A stretch of DNA of 64,000 nt, taken from NCBI RefSeq assembly GCF_040822115.1, contig NZ_CP162004.1:3581001-3645000 (forward strand), read 5' to 3'. Source of the stretch: Flavobacterium sp. WC2421. GTDB lineage: Bacteria > Bacteroidota > Bacteroidia > Flavobacteriales > Flavobacteriaceae. Positions 26,723 through 35,152 of this stretch are shown piece by piece; the first letter of the stretch is position 1; every line of letters begins with the position of its first letter. The notes beneath the pieces were generated by a model. It was given only the letters and a program-made list of their open reading frames with translations. It made no database searches and was not told the DNA's origin. Made by a program: the position numbers and the translations under genes.

Positions 26723-29152
26723 ATGAAGATTAAGTCGTTTTTAAATAATTGTTTCCCTTATATTTATTTAACAATTTCATTGGTAATCGCTTTTTGGTTT
26801 ATTACTGCATTTGAAATATATACTAAGGCAACTAACGGAATAAACATTACAAACACAACAACAACGTTGTTCTATAAATTACTCAATGATTTTGGAATAG
26901 CATTGTTGATTGGAGTATTCTTTTTTCCAGTATATATGCTCTTTTATTATGTTAGAAAACCATGGAGTGTTATTGTAATCAAAATCATTTTTTCTTTACT
27001 GATTATTGGTCAATTTGCATTGGTTAAATACAACCTTACCACGCTAGTAAATTTAGGTGCAGATATTTTAGGATATTCCTATAGTGACATGTACACTACT
27101 GTAACTGCATCCGAATCATTATCTTATTTATACTTTATTCCTTTTATTATTTTTCCACTTCTTTATTTAGGTATTAATAACCTATTGGTAAGCTATGGTA
27201 ATCCAAAAATTATTTATATCATTTCAGGAATTTCAATACTTATCTTAGGAGGTTTAAAATTGGGAATTTCTGAAGCTTCTGATTCTACTTATCAAAATAA
27301 GTTGTCCTTCTTTGCAACTGATATCTTTCGTTTTCAATCAGATAAAAATGCGTTTAATGCTGATAATCTATTTTACAAAAAAGAGTATCCGTTAGTGCAA
27401 CCATTTGAATCATCTCCGGATGTATTAGCCCCTTTTTTTGAAATTCATGAGGAAAAACCAAATATTGTAATGATTATAGTTGAAGGACTAGGTGATGAAT
27501 TTATTGGTAAAAATGCTTATCGAGGTTTTACTCCTTATTTAGATTCCTTAATTCCAAAATCGCTTTATTGGGAAAATTTCGTCAGTAATGCAGGAAGAAC
27601 TTTTGGCGCCTTACCTTCAATATTAGGGTCTCTGCCGTATGGCGAAAAAGGATTTTTAGAAATGAACCCGTTGCCTTCTAATATTTCTCTCGTCAGTATT
27701 TTAAAAGCAAATGAATATACTACCTCATTTTATTGTGGTGATGAATCCAGTTTTGACAGAAAAATAAATTTTTTAGAATACAACGGAATCGAGAATGTCA
27801 TTGATATAAATAAATTTGGTCCAGGTTATGTTAAAACCAAAGAAAATTCTGGTGGTTTTTCATGGGGGTATCCTGATGGCGAAATATTCAAAAAAACATT
27901 ATCTGAATTAGATTCTAAAAAACTCCCAAGGCTGGATGTGATCATGACACTAACCAATCATGAACCGTTTGATTTTCCAGCTAAAAAAGAATATTTAAAA
28001 AAAGTAGATGATATAATCAATACAAATAAAACACTTGAATTAACCAAATCGGAGGTAAACACCTATAAAGATATATTTGCATGTTTATTATATACTGATA
28101 ATTCTATTAAAAATTTCATTGAATCTTATTCCAAAAGACCTGAGTTCAAGAATACCATTTTTGTAATTACAGGTGATCACCGATTAATCCCAATAGCTCA
28201 AAAAGACAAACTATGTCGCTTTCATGTGCCATTGTATATCTATAGTCCGTTATTAAAAAAACCACAAACATTTAAGTCTGTTTCATCGCACTGGGATATA
28301 ACACCCAGTTTAGTTTCCTTTTTAATGAATAATTACAAAATGAATAAAATGGAGAAAACAGCTTGGATGAGTACAGGCTTAGATACGGTAAGAAAATTCA
28401 GAAACATTCACACTATTCCTATAATGCAAAATAAAGGAAGTATAAATGAAATGATTTATAAAGACTATTTACTTTCAAATGGTGACTTATTCAAAATCAA
28501 TGAAAATTTTGACATTGCAAAAGTAAACGACGCCGCAATGCTGAAAGCAATAACTGACACTTTGAATGCCGCAAAAAAACTTAATGCATATCTAACTCAA
28601 AAAAACAAAATAATACCTAACTCAATTAATATATATACAAAACCTGCTTTTGAATTTTCGAAAACAGATCTTGCTACAATCAAAAAATTAACTAAAGGAT
28701 TGACCTATGACGAAATATTCTTCCTTGCACGCGACTTTGCATTTAACAAAGAGCGCGATAAAGCCAGATTACTTTGTAATTACATATTAAATGAGTTTCC
28801 AAATTATGCAGACGTACGAACATTAAAAGGTAGAACTTTAGCATGGGATAAAAATTATGCAAAAGCAGAAACCGAATTTCTTGAAGTAATAAAAAGAACT
28901 CCCTATTACAATGACAGCTACCTTGCTTTAATGGATATGTATTGGTGGTCAAATCAAAACGAAAAAGGAATCGTTACTGGAAAAAAAGGACTAAAAAACA
29001 AAGTGGAAACACCAGAACTAGGTGTGAAATTAGCGCAAGCCTATTTCCGAACAAATAACTCGCTAATAGCAAATAAAATTATTGACAGTGTTATAAAAAA
29101 GCACCCAAAAGAAACAGAATTATTTAAAATTAAAAAATCCTTTGTAAAATGA
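26723..29152 (+). CDS. LTA-synthase-like alkaline-phosphatase-superfamily enzyme with C-terminal TPRs
   Basis: An 809-aa inner-membrane protein with about five N-terminal transmembrane segments (residues 12-30, 55-78, 84-102, 135-155, 163-180). It then has an extracytoplasmic sulfatase/LTA-synthase-type domain: metal Glu in IIVEGLG (254), nucleophile Thr in GRTFGALPS (293), TNHEPFDFP and GDHR in the metal-binding positions. The last 150 residues form TPR-like repeats (LARDFAFNKERDKARLLCNYIL, YAKAETEFLEVIKRTP). Relatives transfer phosphoglycerol or phosphoethanolamine to glycans and lipids. The TPR tail is unusual for that family and may dock the neighbouring barrel, which also starts with TPRs; the genes overlap by 4 bp. 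Confidence 0.83.
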   Translation: MKIKSFLNNCFPYIYLTISLVIAFWFITAFEIYTKATNGINITNTTTTLFYKLLNDFGIALLIGVFFFPVYMLFYYVRKPWSVIVIKIIFSLLIIGQFALVKYNLTTLVNLGADILGYSYSDMYTTVTASESLSYLYFIPFIIFPLLYLGINNLLVSYGNPKIIYIISGISILILGGLKLGISEASDSTYQNKLSFFATDIFRFQSDKNAFNADNLFYKKEYPLVQPFESSPDVLAPFFEIHEEKPNIVMIIVEGLGDEFIGKNAYRGFTPYLDSLIPKSLYWENFVSNAGRTFGALPSILGSLPYGEKGFLEMNPLPSNISLVSILKANEYTTSFYCGDESSFDRKINFLEYNGIENVIDINKFGPGYVKTKENSGGFSWGYPDGEIFKKTLSELDSKKLPRLDVIMTLTNHEPFDFPAKKEYLKKVDDIINTNKTLELTKSEVNTYKDIFACLLYTDNSIKNFIESYSKRPEFKNTIFVITGDHRLIPIAQKDKLCRFHVPLYIYSPLLKKPQTFKSVSSHWDITPSLVSFLMNNYKMNKMEKTAWMSTGLDTVRKFRNIHTIPIMQNKGSINEMIYKDYLLSNGDLFKINENFDIAKVNDAAMLKAITDTLNAAKKLNAYLTQKNKIIPNSINIYTKPAFEFSKTDLATIKKLTKGLTYDEIFFLARDFAFNKERDKARLLCNYILNEFPNYADVRTLKGRTLAWDKNYAKAETEFLEVIKRTPYYNDSYLALMDMYWWSNQNEKGIVTGKKGLKNKVETPELGVKLAQAYFRTNNSLIANKIIDSVIKKHPKETELFKIKKSFVK

Positions 29153-30414
29153 TTACAAAAAAAATAGCCAAACTAACATTTGTACTTTGTTTTACAATGA
29201 TTTTTCAAATGTATGGGCAAGAAGAGAAATACAATGGCAATCCAGATACTTCTTTTGAAACTGCTCGTAATATGGCTTTCAATAAGCAACGCAAGCAGGC
29301 ACAAGATACTTTGTCCCATATTTTAACTAAATATCCAGATTATCATGATATTCGTTCTTTCTTAGCCACAACCTATTCTTGGGATGGTGATTATAAAAAA
29401 GCGAGAAAGGAATTTGCCTATGTTTTAGAGAAAGATCCACAAAATAAAAGTACATGGATTGCTGCAATTAAAAATGAAATATGGGGAGACAAACCCTATA
29501 CTGCTTTAGAAATGACAACCGAAGCATTGAAAAACTTCCCTGATGATGCCGAAATATTATACCTAAAAGCGAGTGCCGAAGAAAAAACAAATAAACCATT
29601 AGAAGCATTAAATACTTTAGAATCACTATTAAACAAGAATCCTGAAGATCCAAAAGCAAAAGAGTACAAAGCCAGTTTAAGCACAACCCTAAGAAAAAAT
29701 ACAATTGGAATCAAAGCTGAAGTCGATATCTATTCGGAAGTTTTTGATCCGATGCAGTATTATACTTTAAATTACAGTCGCCAAACTAAGTACGGTAGTA
29801 TTATAGGAAAACTAAATTTCAATAGAAGATTCAATGAAAACGGAACTCAAATTGAATTTGATCTATATCCAAAAATTACCAAAGGATTATATGCTTATTT
29901 AAATATAGGTTTTGCAAATACGTTTCTTTTTCCTGATTTACGATATGGAGCCGAATTGTATAAATCATTGCCAAAAAGTCTTGAAGTTTCTCTTGGATTC
30001 CGCTCTTTAAAATATACAACTACCACTAACATTTATACGGGCTCCGTAGGTTGGTATACTGGGAATAGTTATTTGTCTTTTCGCCCGTATTTTACTCCGG
30101 GTGATAATGGAACCAGTACATCAGGGACTTTTACGTATCGAAAATACCGTTCTGATGCTGACAATTACCTCGGCTTCTCTTTTGGAATGGGATTTTCCCC
30201 AGAAATAAATCAATTTAATTTTAGTGGAAATGAAACAGCTATTGTAGATCTTAAATCTCAAAAATTAAATTTAAGCTATAATTTTACTTCTAAAAACAAA
30301 CAAAATGCTTGGGGAACTCAGTTTGGTGTCGCACATCAAGAAATTAGTTTTGATCAAGGAAATTATTTCTGGATCTATTCACTAGCAGTTTCATGGGATT
30401 TAAGGTTTAGATAA
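29149..30414 (+). CDS. YaiO-type outer-membrane beta-barrel protein with N-terminal TPRs
   Basis: This 421-aa protein has a signal peptide ending MYGQ (about residue 24). Its TPR region (about 30-180; ARNMAFNKQRKQAQDTLSHIL, ARKEFAYVLEKDPQNKSTW, PLEALNTLESLLNKNPEDPKA) is followed by a beta barrel (about 185-421) with alternating strands ending SLAVSWDLRFR. The layout is that of the YaiO/TIGR04390 family, whose E. coli member lies near the glycosyltransferase gene yaiP. The start overlaps the stop of the preceding gene (ATGA-type overlap), implying translational coupling. It is the probable export pore or envelope anchor of the cluster's glycan. Confidence 0.82.
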   Translation: MITKKIAKLTFVLCFTMIFQMYGQEEKYNGNPDTSFETARNMAFNKQRKQAQDTLSHILTKYPDYHDIRSFLATTYSWDGDYKKARKEFAYVLEKDPQNKSTWIAAIKNEIWGDKPYTALEMTTEALKNFPDDAEILYLKASAEEKTNKPLEALNTLESLLNKNPEDPKAKEYKASLSTTLRKNTIGIKAEVDIYSEVFDPMQYYTLNYSRQTKYGSIIGKLNFNRRFNENGTQIEFDLYPKITKGLYAYLNIGFANTFLFPDLRYGAELYKSLPKSLEVSLGFRSLKYTTTTNIYTGSVGWYTGNSYLSFRPYFTPGDNGTSTSGTFTYRKYRSDADNYLGFSFGMGFSPEINQFNFSGNETAIVDLKSQKLNLSYNFTSKNKQNAWGTQFGVAHQEISFDQGNYFWIYSLAVSWDLRFR

Positions 30415-30458
30415 AACAGCCGATTTAACACAATTAGCATCTTTACATTCAAAAAACG

Positions 30459-30466
30459 TATCTTTG
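30459..30466 (+). promoter_or_regulatory. Candidate -7 box for the DEAD-box helicase gene
   Basis: TATCTTTG followed by CAC matches TAnnTTTG and predicts a start near 30473, about 11 nt before the ATG. No -33 TTG at the usual spacing. Confidence 0.5.
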
Positions 30467-30483
30467 CACAAAATATACGTTTT

Positions 30484-31836
30484 ATGACCACTTTCGAGCA
30501 ATTAAATCTACCCAAATCTGTCCAAAAAGCAATAGATGATTTAGGTTTTACATCCCCAACTCCTATTCAGGAAAAAACTTTTTCCGTGATAATGTCAGGT
30601 CGTGATATGATGGGAATTGCCCAAACAGGAACTGGTAAGACTTTTGCCTATTTATTACCCTTATTAAAATTATATAAATTTATTCCAGGACATACTCCAA
30701 AAATAGTAATCCTTGTCCCTACTCGTGAACTTGTAGTTCAAGTGGCAGAAGAAGTAGAAAAATTGACCAAATACATGTCAGTTCGTACTGTTGGTATTTT
30801 TGGTGGTGTAAATATCAATACCCAAAAAACAACAATTTATCAAGGCTGTGACATCCTAGTAGGAACTCCAGGACGAATCATGGATTTAACACTAGATAAT
30901 GTGATTCGTTTTGAAGAAATGCAGAAACTAGTTATTGATGAGTTTGATGAGATGTTGAATTTAGGTTTCCGTACGCAGTTGACCGCTATTTTGGCTATGA
31001 TGCCAAAAAAACGCCAAAACATTCTCTTTTCAGCGACTATGACGGATGAAGTAGATGCTATTTTGAATGATTATTTTGATTATCCTGAAGAAGTTACGCT
31101 TTCTGCATCAGGAACTCCATTAGAAAACATTACACAAATAACGTATAATGCACCTAACTTTAACACCAAAATAAATCTATTAAAACACTTGTTACAAGAA
31201 AATGAAGACATGAGTCGTGTGCTGGTTTTCGTAAATAACAAGAAAATATCCGATATGGTTCATGAACGTATCGAAGAAGATTTTGAAGGACAATTTGGAG
31301 TAATCCACTCTAATAAATCTCAAAACTATCGTTTGAGCACTATGGCTTCGTTCCAAGAAGGAAATCTTCGCGGTCTTATTACAACGGATATTATGGCTAG
31401 AGGATTGGATATTTCGAATATTACACACGTAATTAACTTCGAGATGCCTGAGATGCCAGAATTATACATGCATAGAATTGGTAGAACAGGTCGTGCTGAT
31501 AAAACAGGTATTGCAATTAGTTTTGTTGCACCTCGTGAAGAAGAATTTAAAGTGGAGGTTGAGGTGTTAATGAATATGGAATTAAATGCTGAGGAATTTC
31601 CTGAAACAGTTGAAGTTTCATCTAAATTAATTGAACCTGAAAAAGACAGACAGCCGATTAAGTTTTTGATGAAAAAGAAAAAACTAGAAGGTGATGGTGC
31701 ATTTCAAGAGAAAAGTAAAAAAAACAAGAAAGTCAATTTAGGTGGACCTGGTGTAACCAAGAAAAAAACACATGGATCTGTCAATCGTAATATGCTTAAA
31801 ACAAGAGATAAAAAACGAAAAGACAAAAACAAATAG
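30484..31836 (+). CDS. DEAD-box RNA helicase with DEFD motif II
   Basis: This 450-aa ATP-dependent RNA helicase has all core motifs: Q motif GFTSPTPIQ (21-29), motif I AQTGTGKT (46-53), Ia PTRELVVQV, motif II DEFD (152-155), motif III SAT, V TTDIMARGLDIS and VI HRIGRTGRADKTG. Motif II reads DEFD instead of DEAD; the two metal-contacting acidic positions are kept, so activity is likely. The C-terminus after residue 380 is Lys-rich (MKKKKLEG, KSKKNKKVN) and probably binds RNA. It looks like an RhlE- or CshA-type accessory helicase for ribosome assembly or cold growth. It ends at a bidirectional terminator. Confidence 0.92.
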   Translation: MTTFEQLNLPKSVQKAIDDLGFTSPTPIQEKTFSVIMSGRDMMGIAQTGTGKTFAYLLPLLKLYKFIPGHTPKIVILVPTRELVVQVAEEVEKLTKYMSVRTVGIFGGVNINTQKTTIYQGCDILVGTPGRIMDLTLDNVIRFEEMQKLVIDEFDEMLNLGFRTQLTAILAMMPKKRQNILFSATMTDEVDAILNDYFDYPEEVTLSASGTPLENITQITYNAPNFNTKINLLKHLLQENEDMSRVLVFVNNKKISDMVHERIEEDFEGQFGVIHSNKSQNYRLSTMASFQEGNLRGLITTDIMARGLDISNITHVINFEMPEMPELYMHRIGRTGRADKTGIAISFVAPREEEFKVEVEVLMNMELNAEEFPETVEVSSKLIEPEKDRQPIKFLMKKKKLEGDGAFQEKSKKNKKVNLGGPGVTKKKTHGSVNRNMLKTRDKKRKDKNK

Positions 31837-31841
31837 CATAA

Positions 31842-31880
31842 AAAAAGGCTTAAAAATGAATTTCATTTTTAAGCCTTTTT
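31842..31880. terminator. Bidirectional terminator
   Basis: Perfect 19-bp inverted repeat built around AAAAAGGCTTAAAAATGAA, with A and T tails on either side, between the helicase gene and the convergent lactonase gene. Confidence 0.9.
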
Positions 31881-31895
31881 AATTTAAAACCCTCT

Positions 31896-33008
31896 CTAAT
31901 TTTCAGTAAACACTAAACAAACTGGAGAACATAATTCAATTCTTTTTCCTGTATCTGTTAATGCACCTGTTAGTTGATCTCTTTTAAAAATAACAACATT
32001 GTTCGTGTATTGGTGGCCTACCAAAAGATAATTTCCTGTAGGATCAATAACAAAATTTCTTGGTCCTTTACCCAAAGTACTTGTTTGTCCTTTTGACTTT
32101 AACTTTCCGTTTTTACCAATTTCAAATATCGAAATATCATTCGCTTCCCCTCTATTTGAAGCATATAAAAATTTCCCGTCAGGTGAAATATGAATATCTG
32201 CAGAACCAAAAGTTCCTTTAAAACCTTTAGGTAAAATAGTAGTTTCTGCCACTTTTTTTAATTTTCCGTTTGAATATTTAAAAGTTGTTAGGCTTCCGTC
32301 CAACTCTTGTACTAAATATACAAATTTACCGTCATTACTAAAGGTTAGATGTCTTGGCCCGCTTCCCGCTTTAACAGCTACACTATCGCATACTTTCAAG
32401 GCTCCCCCATTTGAATTGGAATCATATGCATAAGAATAAACTTTATCAAGACCTAAATCATTTGACAAAACAAACTTGTGATCAGGTGAAAAATGTACCA
32501 TATGAACATGAGGCCCTTCTTGTCTTTTTGCATTTGGTCCTTGACCATAATGTTGAATTACTTGTTTAGCTTCGGCAAGACTTCCATCACTATTTTTTTG
32601 AAAAACCGAAATGTTCCCACCAGAATAATTAGCAACAATAACATTTTTATCGTCATTGATAATATAACAAGGATCAGCTCCTTTTGAACTTAGTCTATTA
32701 ATTAAATCTAATTTACCACTAGATGGAATGTAACTATAAGAACTAACCGTACTTTCTGGCCCATTTTCATTTACTGAATAAACATAATTATTATCCTTTG
32801 AAACGGTCAAATAACTTGGGTTTATACTGTTTTCAGCAACGTTTTTAAAACTAAAATCAGCTGTAGTGGTATCAAAATTATAAACATATATCCCCTTGCT
32901 TTCACAACTGGTAGTATACGTACCTATAAGTAAATTAAGCTTTTGACTTTGAGCTTGAAATGCCGTTAATATTGAAAATAAAAAAAGAATTAAAACCTTA
33001 TTTTTCAT
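31896..33008 (-). CDS. Exported lactonase-family (6-phosphogluconolactonase-like) propeller
   Basis: This 370-aa protein has a signal peptide (MKNKVLILFLFSILTAFQAQ); the start at 33008 is chosen for this reason over an in-frame codon 33 bp upstream. The body is a seven-bladed propeller of the lactonase/YkgB family: LIGTYTTSCESKGIYVYNFD, PSYLTVSKDNNYVYSVNE, EGPHVHMVHFSPDHKFVLSNDLG, GSGPRHLTFSNDGKFVYLVQE and GPRNFVIDPTGNYLLVGHQ. Cytoplasmic members hydrolyse 6-phosphogluconolactone; the exported location here argues for another lactone or a binding role. It is divergent from the BatA-like gene. Confidence 0.85.
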   Translation of the reverse strand: MKNKVLILFLFSILTAFQAQSQKLNLLIGTYTTSCESKGIYVYNFDTTTADFSFKNVAENSINPSYLTVSKDNNYVYSVNENGPESTVSSYSYIPSSGKLDLINRLSSKGADPCYIINDDKNVIVANYSGGNISVFQKNSDGSLAEAKQVIQHYGQGPNAKRQEGPHVHMVHFSPDHKFVLSNDLGLDKVYSYAYDSNSNGGALKVCDSVAVKAGSGPRHLTFSNDGKFVYLVQELDGSLTTFKYSNGKLKKVAETTILPKGFKGTFGSADIHISPDGKFLYASNRGEANDISIFEIGKNGKLKSKGQTSTLGKGPRNFVIDPTGNYLLVGHQYTNNVVIFKRDQLTGALTDTGKRIELCSPVCLVFTEN

Positions 33009-33109
33009 AATTGTGTGTTTTTTAAGAAAGCTAAAATACATAATTAACCTTAATTGTTTAATGCTTTTAAAAATTATAACAACATCTATAAAAACTGTCT
33101 ACAAATTTG

Positions 33110-33117
33110 TATTTTTG
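33110..33117 (+). promoter_or_regulatory. Candidate -7 box for the BatA-like gene
   Basis: TATTTTTG matches TAnnTTTG, 62 bp before the ATG at 33179. No -33 TTG is evident. Confidence 0.4.
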
Positions 33118-33178
33118 ACTACTAATATCCATTTCACTTCAAAAGAAATAGAATCCAATGAAGTAAACTAAAAACCGA

Positions 33179-35107
33179 ATGCAGTACAAACATCCCGAAA
33201 TTTTATACTTTCTTTTCTTACTGATTGTACCAATTTTGGTTCATTTATTTCAATTAAGACGGTTCAAAAAAGAATACTTTACTAATGTTCAGTTCTTAAA
33301 AGCTTTATCTATACAAACTAGGAAAAGTTCTAAAATAAAAAAATGGTTGCTCCTTTGCTGTCGTTTACTTCTATTAGCTTCTATTATTATTGCATTTGCT
33401 CAGCCCTTTTTTTTAGCCAAAGACAATAAGAATGCTTCAAATGAATTGTATATCATTCTGGATAATTCCTTTAGCATGCAAGCCAAAGGAAAAAAAGGAG
33501 AACTCTTGAAACGCTCTGTACAGGAATTACTTGAAAACACACCCGAAAATACCCGTTTTTCTTTGCTCACCAATTCCGAAAGTTATTGGAATACTGATAT
33601 TAAAGAAATTCAAAATACATTACAAAATCTTGAATATAGCGCTATTCCGTTTCAATTAGACAATTTAATTGCAAAAGTAAAATCACATAAGTCCATTTTC
33701 AAAAAAGACATTATCATCATTACTGATGCCGTAGGTATTGATAAAAAACAATTAAAAGGCATTAATGAAAATGAAAATCCGTATTTTATAATTCCAAAAG
33801 CAGAACAAAAAAATAACGTAGCAATCGACAGTGTTTATATCAGTGAAACATTAGAAAATTTCTATGAAATTGAAGTAAAACTATCGAGCTACGGACAAAG
33901 CGAAAAAGAAGTTCCAATAGCTATTTACAACCAAAACAAATTGGTTGCAAAAACGCTAGTCAATTTTGAAACGAAACAGAAAATAGTTCATTTTACTATT
34001 CCAAAACAAATTTTTCACGGTTATGTAAGTATTACTGATAATGGTTTGGGGTATGACAATGTTTTATATTTTAGTATTTCAAAAACTAAAAAAGTAAAAG
34101 CACTTAGTATTGGAGACCTTCAAAAAAACACTTTTCTAAGTCGGATTTTCACAAATGAGGAGTTTGATTTCAATGCAACTACAATTTCTTCATTGGATTA
34201 CAATGAAATAGAGAAACAAGATGTTATCATTTTAAATGAACTAGATGAAATTCCTCAAGCATTACAAACCACATTAAAATCAGTGGTAGAAAAAGGAGCT
34301 AATTTAATCGTGATTCCGTCAGGAAAATCATCTTTGAGTAACATCAATCCTTTCCTGAATATTTTTGGAAAACTACAATTCAACTCTTTAGAAAATTTTG
34401 AAAAACGAATCACCAAAATTAATTTTGAACACCCTTTATTCAATGGTGTTTTTGAAAATAAAATTACCAATTTTCAATATCCAAAAACGAATAGTTCATT
34501 TGAAATTTCAGGAGTAAACTCTGGAGCGCTATATTATGAAGACCAGACTTCATTTTTGACTTCATTACCCAATACTAATTCGACTGTTTATATTTTTTCG
34601 GCCCCAATAAATACCGAAAATTCAAATTTCCAACAATCGCCGTTAATTGTCCCTACCTTTTATAAAATGGCAGTAAGTAATCATAACAACGGAATTATTG
34701 CATTAACTATTGGGAATGAAAATCCTTTTTTAGTAGATGTATTATTATCTAAAGACGCTGTTTTAACTGTGAAAAATAAAACGGAACAATTCATTCCCAT
34801 TCAACAAATACTAAATAATAAAGTGAAATTAATTTTTAATGATTATCCCACACAAGCAGGGAATTTTGAAATTTACAACCAAAAAGAAGCGCTAGAAAAC
34901 ATTAGTTTTAACTACAATAGAAGCGAAAGCAACTTAGAAAATAGCAATGAAAATGCAGTAACAGACTATAAAACACTCGATTCAATTGCAACTGTTTTTG
35001 ACACTTTACAAACAGAGCGAACAGACAATCAAATTTGGAAATGGTTTGCTATCTTTGCACTGTTATTTATGGCTGGCGAAATGGCAATCATACGATTCAT
35101 GAAATAA
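33179..35107 (+). CDS. BatA-like membrane protein with degenerate vWA domain
   Basis: A 642-aa protein that starts with the BatA aerotolerance N-terminal domain: MQYKHPEILYFLFLLIVPIL, then QLRRFKKEYFTNVQFLK, with membrane helices at about residues 8-24 and 58-80. A vWA-like domain follows (ELYIILDNSFSMQAKGK, a MIDAS-like D-x-S-x-S, and DIIIITDAVG). A middle region resembles a glutamine-amidotransferase-like fold, and a final helix lies near the C-terminus (WFAIFALLFMAGEMAII). Such proteins accompany MoxR/Bat systems, but no MoxR gene is near. It leads a run with a dihydroorotase homologue, a membrane protein and an esterase with short gaps. Confidence 0.83.
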   Translation: MQYKHPEILYFLFLLIVPILVHLFQLRRFKKEYFTNVQFLKALSIQTRKSSKIKKWLLLCCRLLLLASIIIAFAQPFFLAKDNKNASNELYIILDNSFSMQAKGKKGELLKRSVQELLENTPENTRFSLLTNSESYWNTDIKEIQNTLQNLEYSAIPFQLDNLIAKVKSHKSIFKKDIIIITDAVGIDKKQLKGINENENPYFIIPKAEQKNNVAIDSVYISETLENFYEIEVKLSSYGQSEKEVPIAIYNQNKLVAKTLVNFETKQKIVHFTIPKQIFHGYVSITDNGLGYDNVLYFSISKTKKVKALSIGDLQKNTFLSRIFTNEEFDFNATTISSLDYNEIEKQDVIILNELDEIPQALQTTLKSVVEKGANLIVIPSGKSSLSNINPFLNIFGKLQFNSLENFEKRITKINFEHPLFNGVFENKITNFQYPKTNSSFEISGVNSGALYYEDQTSFLTSLPNTNSTVYIFSAPINTENSNFQQSPLIVPTFYKMAVSNHNNGIIALTIGNENPFLVDVLLSKDAVLTVKNKTEQFIPIQQILNNKVKLIFNDYPTQAGNFEIYNQKEALENISFNYNRSESNLENSNENAVTDYKTLDSIATVFDTLQTERTDNQIWKWFAIFALLFMAGEMAIIRFMK

Positions 35108-35152
35108 AAAGCATATTTCATGTATTAAGAATTAAAAAAATAAAATCCACAT

